Part shown: piece after piece, positions 1 through 5,686 of the stretch
Layout: every line of letters begins with the position of its first letter
Position numbering within the stretch: position 1 is the stretch's first letter
From: Spirochaetota bacterium
GTDB taxonomy: Bacteria > Spirochaetota > Spirochaetia > DTKZ01
Direction of reading: 5' to 3'
Length of the DNA stretch: 11,188 bases
NCBI GenBank assembly: GCA_029562045.1
Contig: JAKQWJ010000008.1
Coordinates: 1 to 11,188 of the forward strand
Position numbers and translations under genes: made by a program
Notes under the pieces: model-generated
Databases searched by the model: none
Told to the model about the DNA's origin: nothing
The model's input: only the letters and a program-made list of their open reading frames with translations

Positions 1-78
1 GTCACCGCCGCGGGCTTCGTTCTGGCCCTGGGTATCCATCGAAGCTTTCGGATTGACAGTGTCCCCGGCGCCCGGTAG
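1..78 (+). CDS. 3' end of an unidentified upstream gene (partial)
   Basis: The window opens inside a reading frame that runs for 25 codons and stops at TAG 76-78, twelve bases before the chelatase start. The visible tail, beginning VTAAGFVLALGI and ending in SVPGAR, has a short hydrophobic stretch followed by basic residues, like the end of a membrane protein. Third codon positions are mostly G or C, but frame 2 is also open here (to TGA 92-94) with similar composition, so the frame choice is uncertain. I do not recognise the family. Confidence 0.3.
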   Translation, partial: VTAAGFVLALGIHRSFRIDSVPGAR

Positions 79-81
79 CAT
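53..81 (+). promoter_or_regulatory. Sigma70-type promoter of the chelatase gene
   Basis: A perfect -35 hexamer TTGACA (53-58) is followed after 17 bp by TAGCAT (76-81, 4 of 6 to consensus). The -10 ends only 9 bp before the ATG at 91. The predicted transcription start is therefore within a few bases of the start codon, and no convincing Shine-Dalgarno sequence lies between. Confidence 0.5.
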
Positions 82-90
82 GACAGGCGC

Positions 91-1326
91 ATGAACCGGA
101 TTCAATACCCCTTCGCCGCCCTGGTGGGCCAGGAACTTATGAAGACCGCCCTGATTCTGAATGCCGTGGACCCCTCCATCGGCGGGGTCCTCATCCGGGG
201 GCAGAAGGGAACCGGGAAAACCTCTGCGGTGCGCGCCCTCCGGGACCTCCTGCCGCCCATCCGGGTGGTGAGGGGATGCCCCCGGCGCTGCGACCCCGAC
301 GAGCCGGATACGCTCTGTTCGGACTGCGCCGCCGTGCTCGCCCGGGGAGGGACTCCGGAGACGGAGGAAATTCCCACCCCCCTGGTGGACCTTCCCCTCA
401 ACGCCACCGAAGACCGCCTGGTGGGCTCACTCCAGGTGGAGGAGACCCTGAGGACCGGGGAGCGGCGATTCGAACCGGGGCTCCTGGCCGCCGCCCACCG
501 GGGCATCCTGTACATCGACGAGGTCAACCTGCTGGAGGACCATCTGGTGGACCTCCTGCTGGACGCGGCGGCCACGGGGGTCAATGTGGTGGAACGGGAG
601 GGGATATCCCTCTCCCATCCGGCTTCGTTCATGCTGGTGGGGACCATGAACCCCGAGGAGGGCGAGCTTCGCCCCCAGTTTCTGGACCGTTTCGGCCTCT
701 GCGTCACCGTTTCGGGTCTGGCCGGCGTGGAGGAGAGGCTGGAGATCCTGCGACGGAGGACGGCCTTCGAAAGGGACCCCGAAGCCTTCTCCGCCCTCTG
801 GGAGGGGGAGAACCGGGCGCTGGCGCGGCAGATCCTTCGGGGGAGGAAGGGCCTCTCCCGGGTGGAGCGGCCGGAGGAGGTCTTCCTGCTGGCGGCGAGA
901 ACCGCGGCGGACGCAGGGGCGGCGGGGCATCGGGGGGAGATCGGAATGCTGAAGGCCGCCTCCGCACTGGCAGCCTTCACCGAATCCCGCCGGGTTCTGC
1001 CCTTTCACATGGGTGAAGCGGCGCGGCTGGTCCTGCCCCACCGGATGAATCACCTCCCGGACATGGACCAGGCCCAGGGGCGGATCGATGCGGTCTTCAG
1101 GGAGGTGTCGACGGGCGGCGGGCGGGACCCGGCCCTGGCCGACCTGGACGAGGGAGCGTCGGCGTTTCCCGGCGGGCAGGTCCCGGAGGAATACACCGAG
1201 GAGTACGGCCTGGACACCACCGCCATGGAAGAGATGCAGGTCCCCGGAGCCATGGCTGCGGGGAGCATCCTCTTCACCTTTCTTAAAAAAAAACTCCTCA
1301 CCATGAAAGCCCCCCCGACGAGGTGA
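91..1326 (+). CDS. chlI: Magnesium/cobalt chelatase AAA+ ATPase (ChlI-like; short product of a frameshifted chlD gene)
   Basis: 411-residue AAA+ motor of a metal chelatase, which uses ATP to help insert Mg2+ or Co2+ into a tetrapyrrole held by a large ChlH/CobN subunit. Seen directly: Walker A GQKGTGKT (37-44), a four-cysteine insert typical of ChlI (C63, C67, C76, C79), Walker B ILYIDEVNLL (139-148), sensor-1 GTMNPEE (184-190), FLDRFG with the candidate arginine finger R200, and the family sequence LPHRMNHLP (315-323). ATG 91 is the first start after the in-frame TAG at 76-78. After an acidic linker the frame reads through nine A as Lys-Lys-Lys, adds ten residues and stops at 1324-1326. The VWA half lies directly downstream in the -1 frame. 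Cobalt (B12) use is more likely than chlorophyll but is inferred; no large subunit is in the window. Confidence 0.9.
   Translation: MNRIQYPFAALVGQELMKTALILNAVDPSIGGVLIRGQKGTGKTSAVRALRDLLPPIRVVRGCPRRCDPDEPDTLCSDCAAVLARGGTPETEEIPTPLVDLPLNATEDRLVGSLQVEETLRTGERRFEPGLLAAAHRGILYIDEVNLLEDHLVDLLLDAAATGVNVVEREGISLSHPASFMLVGTMNPEEGELRPQFLDRFGLCVTVSGLAGVEERLEILRRRTAFERDPEAFSALWEGENRALARQILRGRKGLSRVERPEEVFLLAARTAADAGAAGHRGEIGMLKAASALAAFTESRRVLPFHMGEAARLVLPHRMNHLPDMDQAQGRIDAVFREVSTGGGRDPALADLDEGASAFPGGQVPEEYTEEYGLDTTAMEEMQVPGAMAAGSILFTFLKKKLLTMKAPPTR
1285..1293 (+). promoter_or_regulatory. A9 slippery site for -1 frameshifting or RNA polymerase slippage
   Basis: Nine consecutive A encode Lys399-Lys401 of the ATPase as AAA AAA AAA. 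The five other Lys codons before it in this gene are AAG four times and AAA once, so the run is unlike local codon use. Slipping back one base (A AAA AAA heptamer 1287-1293) moves translation into the frame that is open from 1287 to 2183. One A added by RNA polymerase would do the same. A -1 frame TAA at 1284-1286 lies immediately upstream, so the switch must occur within the run or in the 30 bases after it. Confidence 0.75.
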
Positions 1327-2183
1327 TCTTCGACGGCGCCCTGGACCTGGCGGAAGAGCGCCGCCGGTCCGCCGGGAGGGGCCGCTTCAGCGCCAGAGAA
1401 AGGGTTGCCGGACGGGGACGGCACATCCGGGCGGCCCGGCCGGCTCCGGGGGAGAAGGGGTTCGAGGTGGCGGTGGACGCCACCCTCCGGGCGGCGGCTC
1501 TTCGGCGGTCCGCCGGGGGGGGCGGCGGTGAGGCTGCCGGGAGCGCCGATGGAAGCGTCCGCGGCGGGGCGGTGGGTCCCTTACTGCCCGGGGATCTCCG
1601 GAAGAAGGTCCGGGTGGGCCGGGGAAACCGCCTCGTCCTGTTCCTGGTGGACGCCTCCGATTCCATGGCCGGGCAGGCAGGGCTCTCCGCCGCCAAGGGG
1701 GCGGCGCTGGCTCTTCTGTCCGCCGCCTACCTCCGCAGGGATAGGGTGGGGCTCATAGCCTTCCGGGGCGAAAAGGCCCGGGTTTTGCTACAGCCCACCT
1801 CCAGCGTCCGGCGGGGGGAGAAGATGCTGCGCCTCCTGACGGCGGGGGGGGCCACGCCGCTGGCTTCCGGGCTTCTGGAGGCCTGGAAAACCCTCCGCGC
1901 CGACCGCCTGAAGCACCCATCGGTCCGGACCAGCCTGGTGATACTGTCCGACGGGGAGGCCAATGTTCCCCTCTCTCCGGGGGGCGACAAGGCCCGGGAG
2001 ATCCGGGACCTGGCGGGAATGATCCGACGGGAGAAGATCCGGGTGATCTTCGTGGACACCAATCCGCCGGAGCGGGAACGGCCGGAGCCCAGGGAATACG
2101 CGGCCTGTCTGGACGCCCAGTATCGGAGGATCGCCCGTCTCCGGTCCCGGGACCTTCTGGAAATTGTCGATAAAGAGGATTGA
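1293..2183 (+). CDS. chlD: Magnesium/cobalt chelatase ChlD C-terminal part: linker plus VWA domain, reached by -1 frameshift
   Basis: Second half of a ChlD-type subunit. Joined at the A9 run, the full protein would be 401 + 296 = 697 residues, a normal length for fused ATPase-VWA chelatase subunits. The VWA domain has the metal-ion-dependent adhesion site: DASDS (start FLVDASDSMAG, near 1647-1680), the threonine of GGATPL and the aspartate of LSDGEAN. Before it lies a basic region (RRRSAGRGR) and VDATLRAAA, both typical of ChlD. The domain couples the ATPase ring to the large chelatase subunit. An alternative start is GTG 1323, overlapping the ATPase stop as GTGA, but it has no Shine-Dalgarno sequence and would drop part of the linker. 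A genuine two-gene, translationally coupled layout cannot be excluded. ybaK begins 4 bases after the stop. Confidence 0.82.
   Translation, partial: TPHHESPPDEVIFDGALDLAEERRRSAGRGRFSARERVAGRGRHIRAARPAPGEKGFEVAVDATLRAAALRRSAGGGGGEAAGSADGSVRGGAVGPLLPGDLRKKVRVGRGNRLVLFLVDASDSMAGQAGLSAAKGAALALLSAAYLRRDRVGLIAFRGEKARVLLQPTSSVRRGEKMLRLLTAGGATPLASGLLEAWKTLRADRLKHPSVRTSLVILSDGEANVPLSPGGDKAREIRDLAGMIRREKIRVIFVDTNPPERERPEPREYAACLDAQYRRIARLRSRDLLEIVDKED
1343..1370 (+). other. Strong stem-loop downstream of the slippery run
   Basis: GGACC-T-GGCGG (1343-1353) pairs with CCGCCGGTCC (1361-1370). This gives ten base pairs, nine of them G-C, with one bulged T and a 7-nt loop. It starts 49 nt after the A run, too far for a classical frameshift stimulator (5-9 nt), so a role is uncertain. 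In DNA this rich in G and C such stems can arise by chance. Confidence 0.3.
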
Positions 2184-2187
2184 GGCC

Positions 2188-2670
2188 ATGACGAAGCATG
2201 TCAAAACCAACGCGGTCCGGCTTCTGGAAGCCGCAGGGGTCCCACACGAGACGCTGACCTACGAGACCGGGGACGGAGGGATCGACGCCGTCGCCGTGGC
2301 GGGGAAGCTGGGCCGACCGCCGGGGGACTTGTTTAAAACCCTGGTGGCCCGGGCGGGACGGAACGTCTACGTGTTCTGCGTCCCCGGGGACCGGGAGCTG
2401 GACCTGAAAAAGGCCGCCCGGGCGGCGGGGGAGAAGAAAATCGAACTGGTGGCGGTGAAGGAGCTTCCGGCGCTGACGGGCTATGTCCGGGGGGCCTGCT
2501 CGCCCCTGGGGATGAAGAAGAGCTACCCCCTCTTCATCGACGCCGCCGCGGAGAGCCGGGAGGAGATCGTCATCTCCGGCGGAGCCCTGGGCCTTCAGAT
2601 CAGCCTTGCTCCGGCGGACCTTTTTCGGGTGGCCGGGGCGGCGGCGGCGGACCTGACGGCGGCGGACTGA
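2188..2670 (+). CDS. ybaK: YbaK/EbsC-type Cys-tRNA(Pro)/Cys-tRNA(Cys) deacylase
   Basis: Cytoplasmic trans-editing enzyme of 160 residues. Members of the family hydrolyse mischarged aminoacyl-tRNA, chiefly Cys-tRNA(Pro). Family landmarks are clear: TNAVRLLEAAG (7-17), LFKTLV with the conserved catalytic-site lysine K50, DRELDLKKAARA (68-79), the signature LTGYVRGACSPLGMKK (96-111), and ISGGALGLQISLAP (129-142). I chose ATG 2188 because AAAGAGG (2172-2178) lies 9 nt upstream. A TTG at 2164 would extend the protein by eight residues but would overlap the chelatase end without a ribosome site. The 4-bp gap to the chelatase suggests co-transcription, though no functional link between the two is known to me. 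The family also includes proline-tRNA synthetase-associated deacylases of other specificity, so the exact tRNA substrate is inferred. Confidence 0.93.
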   Translation: MTKHVKTNAVRLLEAAGVPHETLTYETGDGGIDAVAVAGKLGRPPGDLFKTLVARAGRNVYVFCVPGDRELDLKKAARAAGEKKIELVAVKELPALTGYVRGACSPLGMKKSYPLFIDAAAESREEIVISGGALGLQISLAPADLFRVAGAAAADLTAAD

Positions 2671-2677
2671 AGGACGG

Positions 2678-2691
2678 AGCCCCCGGGGGCT
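2678..2691. other. 14-bp perfect palindrome between convergent genes
   Basis: AGCCCCCGGGGGCT sits between the ybaK stop (2670) and the convergent chorismate mutase, overlapping that gene's stop codon. It could fold on either transcript (5-bp stem, 4-nt loop), but neither side has a T-tract. It is at best a weak bidirectional terminator. Confidence 0.25.
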
Positions 2692-3451
2692 AAAGCCGCG
2701 GTTCGTCCCGGCCCCGGGCCAGGAGGTACAGGACTTCTCCCTCCTTGGTCAGCGGAATCACCGTGCTGCGGTAAAAATCCTCCACCGCCACCGGCGGCGC
2801 CAGAACCCGGACCCGGGGGTCGGACCCGCTCTGCAGCTTTTCCGCTTTCTCCCGGACCCGGGCGAAGACCCGCTCTTCCACCTCCGGCCGGGTGAGTTCC
2901 CGGAGGATTGCCTCCCGGTCCTCCGCCTCGATCATCTCCCGGTAGCGGGCGGGGGCGGCGCGGTATTTGGCTTCCGCGATGTGGAAGGCCCCGTAATGGA
3001 TCCTCCGGGCTATGGTCTGGACGGCGAAGATGTCCAGCTCCACGCTGGAGCCGTACTGGCCGTCGTAACCGGGCAGGCAGATCCGGGGGACCAGTTCCAG
3101 GTACCTCTCCACCACCCGGGGGCTCAAGTTGACCAGGTCATAGTCGGCGATCTTCAGCGGGGGGCCTCCGGGGACATAGCCCCGGGCGGGAGCGGGGAGC
3201 TTCCGGTGGAAGGGGCGCTCTTCCGGGGCCTTGTATCGGCCGAAGAGGGAATCCATCTCCTCCTGGGCACGGAGGCGAAGAAGAAAGAGGCTCGACCCCG
3301 GGTCTCTTTCGAAACCGCTGCGACCCTCCTCGTAGATCAGGGCGTTGAGCCGGAACTGGGCCCGGTCGATGAGGCGCAGGATGATGGACTCCTCCATGCC
3401 CGCCAGGGCCGCGGCCGCCGCCTCCAGTTCCGGGTTCGGTTCCGCCGTCAT
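2690..3451 (-). CDS. Long, eukaryotic-type (yeast/plant-like) AroQ chorismate mutase
   Basis: Converts chorismate to prephenate for Phe/Tyr synthesis. At 253 residues it is far longer than the ~90-residue bacterial AroQ and lines up with yeast Aro7 along its length: MEESIILRLIDRAQF (19-33), SSVELDIFAVQTIARRIHYG (135-154), AEAKY (159-163), VEERV (191-195), and VIPLTKEGEVLYLL (231-244). By eye, yeast active-site residues R157, K168, E198, T242 and E246 correspond to R150, K162, E192, T235 and E239. Yeast R16 falls on an alanine (A13) and N194 on arginine (R188), so the chorismate-binding site may differ. ATG 3451 lies one base after the SET stop (TAGCATG) with AAGGA 13-14 nt upstream. ATG 3481 would add ten residues and overlap the SET gene, with no good ribosome site. 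The gene ends convergent with ybaK. Confidence 0.85.
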   Translation of the reverse strand: MTAEPNPELEAAAAALAGMEESIILRLIDRAQFRLNALIYEEGRSGFERDPGSSLFLLRLRAQEEMDSLFGRYKAPEERPFHRKLPAPARGYVPGGPPLKIADYDLVNLSPRVVERYLELVPRICLPGYDGQYGSSVELDIFAVQTIARRIHYGAFHIAEAKYRAAPARYREMIEAEDREAILRELTRPEVEERVFARVREKAEKLQSGSDPRVRVLAPPVAVEDFYRSTVIPLTKEGEVLYLLARGRDEPRL

Positions 3452-3452
3452 G

Positions 3453-3857
3453 CTATGAAGCCCGTCCTTCGCCGCCGGCATCGGTGAACCAGAGAGGGTC
3501 CGGGCAATCGGGGCGGCCGTTGTAGTTGATGGTGATCTCTTCCCCTGCCCGGATCCGGCGGAGAGCGACGAACTCCATGGATGAGTTCTCGAAATTTCTC
3601 CGGTACAGGGCGTTGGGCCTGTAGGAATGGTTGTACAGCGAGCCGTACCCCAGGACGATGGCGTTGATCCCTTCCGTCCACCGGTAGTAGTAGCAGACCA
3701 GCGGGGTGTGGTCGATGTGCTCCGCCTCTTCCCCCTCCTGGAAAGTCAGACAGGGGCACTCTTCGATGATCTCGTCTTTTTTTATCTCCCGGGCGGCGAA
3801 CACGCCCCGGCCCTTTCCGGGAGACGGGGCCACGAAAATCTTCGGATTCCTGTTCAT
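3453..3857 (-). CDS. Small SET-domain protein, putative protein-lysine methyltransferase
   Basis: 134 residues, almost entirely a SET domain, the S-adenosylmethionine-dependent lysine methyltransferase fold. Visible motifs are GKGRGVFA (14-21), LYNHSYRPNA (74-83, the NHS cofactor-binding motif) and RIRAGEEITINYN (101-113), with Y112 in the place of the catalytic tyrosine. There is no cysteine-rich pre-SET or post-SET module, as usual for the short bacterial forms; the cysteines (34, 36, 55, 118) are scattered. The substrate is unknown and could be a ribosomal or chromosomal protein. The start is ATG 3857 with AGGAA five bases upstream. The stop is one base from the preferred start of the chorismate mutase, so the two are probably translationally coupled, although no metabolic link is obvious. 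Confidence 0.85.
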   Translation of the reverse strand: MNRNPKIFVAPSPGKGRGVFAAREIKKDEIIEECPCLTFQEGEEAEHIDHTPLVCYYYRWTEGINAIVLGYGSLYNHSYRPNALYRRNFENSSMEFVALRRIRAGEEITINYNGRPDCPDPLWFTDAGGEGRAS

Positions 3858-3875
3858 GAAGGTTCCTGCTCCGGG

Positions 3876-3922
3876 AGCGGAGCTCCGCTGCGGACTCCAC
3901 CGCAGGGCGGGCGGCCCTGCGG
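3876..3922 (-). other. Two strong inverted repeats between isomerase and SET gene
   Basis: The 76-bp gap holds CCGCAGGGC (3900-3908) and GCCCTGCGG (3914-3922), a perfect 9-bp stem with a 5-nt loop, and a separate 14-bp palindrome AGCGGAGCTCCGCT (3876-3889). Read on the minus strand they follow the isomerase stop. No T-tract follows either one, so they are not standard intrinsic terminators. They could cap the upstream mRNA or hinder readthrough into the SET/chorismate mutase pair. Confidence 0.45.
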
Positions 3923-3933
3923 GGATCTTCCGC

Positions 3934-5253
3934 TTACAGTTTTCCGATGTCCCGGAGATTTCCGTTCCCGTCGAAGGCCAGGGGACGGGGCTGCTCCAGG
4001 ATCTCGATCCGGGAGTTCTTCTTCGCTTCCTCCAGCAGAGCCTCGGAGATCAGGATCTCCTCAATGTGGGAGGTGTTCTTGATCCTGACGATCCGGGGGT
4101 TTGCCTTGTCGGCGTGGACGCTGGAGAAGATCGCGGTCTTGATGGCGGTTTCGTCGTTTTTCAGGATGAGGGGCACATGGACGCCGTCCAGCACGGTGCT
4201 GGTGAGGGCGTTGGGGTAGCCTGCGTCGAAATCGATCTTGTCGAAGGCCCGTTTGGTGGAAATGTCCGCCATGCCGATGCCGATGGCGTTCCCGTGGGTC
4301 TCGTCGGAGAGGTCCAGGATGACATAGCGTTCGTACTCCGGCCCGCCCGAAGCGTAGGGGGTGCAGTAGGAGGCGGACACGTTGGGGTCCGCTCCGTCGC
4401 CGGAGAAGTTCTTCCCGATCTGGTCGATGATGAGGATGTCGAACTTCGGGAACATGATCTGGGGCATCAGTGCCTTGGCCTCCTCCAGCAGGGCCGGCTC
4501 CCTGGCGAGGATATCTTCCCTCAGTACCGCCTCGATCTTGCAGGTGTCGTCGAAGGAGTTTTCGATGACCGCCAGGCCGAAGAGTATTTTTTCGTTTTTC
4601 AGGTACACCGAGCCGAAGTCGATGACGTTCCGGGCCATCTGGCCGAAGCCGTGAGCGTGGCAGCTCTCCGCCCCCTCCTGCTTGGCCACCCCGATGGCCA
4701 GCATTTTCAGGAGGCCGCTCTCGTATTTGCCCCGGAAGGCGGTGTGGGGTTTGACCCGGGCCAGGAGGACGATGCCGTCGGCCTCACTGGCGTGCTTGTC
4801 CAGGTGGACGGTCCGCCCGTCGGCCACCTTGCCGATGATGACCGTTTCCATGCTGGATTTGATGGGGGCCCCGATGAACTCTTCGGTGACGCCGTAACTT
4901 GCCAGGATCTGCCGCTGACCTTCGGCGGTGGCCCCCCCGTGGCTCCCCATGGCGGGGAAGATGAAGGGCTTTGCCCCGAGCTTCTTGATCTGGGCCACCG
5001 TTTCCCGGACCAGGATCTTCAGATTGGCCAGGCCACGGCTCCCCACGGTGACCGCGATGGACATGCCCGGTCTGATGCGGGCCGCCACCTCGGGCTTGGC
5101 GAACTCTCTGGCCACCGCCGCGGGCAGGTCCCGGATGGTGTTGTCCTCGAAAATCTGTCTGACCTTGACGAACCGGGGGATCACGGCGGATCCCACTATC
5201 TTGTCCACCACCCCATGGCGGTCCCAAACGCTGTCCCTGAACTTTTCGCTCAT
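3934..5253 (-). CDS. LarA-like nickel-pincer isomerase/racemase (DUF2088 family), substrate unknown
   Basis: 439-residue cytoplasmic protein of the lactate racemase LarA family, whose members isomerise 2-hydroxy acids or related compounds with a nickel-pincer nucleotide tethered to lysine and made by LarB, LarC and LarE (not in this window). Landmarks are AVTVGSRG (67-74), FPAMGSHGGAT (99-109; H105 at the place of LarA H108), and ARVKPHTAFRGKYESGLLKM (165-184; H170 at the place of H174, K183 the likely tethering lysine), then NFSGDGADPN (282-291). The sequence differs from LarA around these motifs (no HRPM), so it belongs to a divergent branch and should not be called lactate racemase. ATG 5253 has GGGAGG 8-9 nt upstream. 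The cupin gene lies 25 bp upstream on the same strand, suggesting one transcript. Confidence 0.8.
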   Translation of the reverse strand: MSEKFRDSVWDRHGVVDKIVGSAVIPRFVKVRQIFEDNTIRDLPAAVAREFAKPEVAARIRPGMSIAVTVGSRGLANLKILVRETVAQIKKLGAKPFIFPAMGSHGGATAEGQRQILASYGVTEEFIGAPIKSSMETVIIGKVADGRTVHLDKHASEADGIVLLARVKPHTAFRGKYESGLLKMLAIGVAKQEGAESCHAHGFGQMARNVIDFGSVYLKNEKILFGLAVIENSFDDTCKIEAVLREDILAREPALLEEAKALMPQIMFPKFDILIIDQIGKNFSGDGADPNVSASYCTPYASGGPEYERYVILDLSDETHGNAIGIGMADISTKRAFDKIDFDAGYPNALTSTVLDGVHVPLILKNDETAIKTAIFSSVHADKANPRIVRIKNTSHIEEILISEALLEEAKKNSRIEILEQPRPLAFDGNGNLRDIGKL

Positions 5254-5278
5254 CCTTCCATCCTCCCAATGGCAGAGA

Positions 5279-5626
5279 TCAATAGGTCACGATGACCGCG
5301 ATCATTTTTACCGGCTCGGTTCCCGTGTTGGTGATGGAGTGGGCGGCCCCGTCTCCGGTTATGACTACGTCGCCGGGCCCCACCGACAGATCCTTGCCGT
5401 TGTCGTTCACCACCGCGGTCCCCTGGAGCATGATGTAATACTCGGTCTCGGTTTGGTGATCATGGTGACCGATCCCCGCTCCGGGGGGAATCAGCACCTC
5501 CGAGACGAGACGGCAATTTTTGCAGGGGCCTTTTCCCCCCGTGAGGTCCGTCATGGTCAGCGAACCGGGGCCTCCCCGCAGGGCGGTCTTGAGTTCTCCC
5601 TTCATGGATGCTCTTCGGATGATCAC
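5279..5626 (-). CDS. Small single-domain cupin protein
   Basis: 115 residues forming one beta-barrel cupin. Motif 1 is seen as GHHDHQTETEYYIMLQG (73-89 approx.), with two metal-binding histidines and the glutamate; motif 2 is GPGDVVITGDGAAHSITNTG, with the third histidine. This fits a metal-binding cupin of the isomerase, dioxygenase or sugar-acid-binding kind. A C-x2-C pair (PCKNC) precedes the barrel. The function cannot be read from the sequence. Its place just before the LarA-like gene makes a role in the same pathway likely, for example acting on the same hydroxy acid. GTG 5626 was chosen over the in-frame ATG seven codons on because a perfect AGGAGG lies five bases upstream. Confidence 0.85.
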   Translation of the reverse strand: MIIRRASMKGELKTALRGGPGSLTMTDLTGGKGPCKNCRLVSEVLIPPGAGIGHHDHQTETEYYIMLQGTAVVNDNGKDLSVGPGDVVITGDGAAHSITNTGTEPVKMIAVIVTY

Positions 5627-5631
5627 GGCGC

Positions 5632-5637
5632 CCTCCT
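5632..5637 (-). promoter_or_regulatory. Shine-Dalgarno sequence fixing the GTG start of the cupin
   Basis: Perfect AGGAGG on the minus strand, five bases before GTG 5626. It supports GTG rather than the downstream ATG as the start. Confidence 0.75.
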
Positions 5638-5657
5638 CTCAGGTTCGATATGAAAAC

Positions 5658-5686
5658 ATTGTGGGTCTTTCCCGCCGGTTTGTCAA
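5658..5686 (-). promoter_or_regulatory. Sigma70-type promoter of the cupin-isomerase operon
   Basis: On the minus strand a perfect TTGACA (5686-5681), overlapping the stop codon of the phosphatase gene, is followed after 17 bp by CACAAT (5663-5658, 4 of 6). The predicted start of transcription, near 5651, leaves a leader of about 25 nt that includes the AGGAGG of the cupin. Confidence 0.45.

Noticed and set aside
102..1053. Frames antisense and out of frame to the chelatase ATPase
   Set aside because: Proline-, arginine- and serine-rich shadows. The ATPase motifs fix the true frame.
1323..1326. Treating the chelatase as two ordinary genes coupled by a GTGA overlap
   Set aside because: Not excluded, but the GTG has no Shine-Dalgarno sequence, it would cut the linker short, and it would leave the A9 run in a GC-rich gene unexplained. 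Frameshifting is the better reading.
2164..2187. TTG start of ybaK at 2164
   Set aside because: ATG 2188 has AAAGAGG at good spacing and matches the family N-terminus.
3706..5295. 529-codon plus-strand open frame opposite the LarA-like gene
   Set aside because: The minus-strand protein has clear family motifs and a Shine-Dalgarno start. The plus-strand reading resembles no family and is a shadow ORF caused by high GC.
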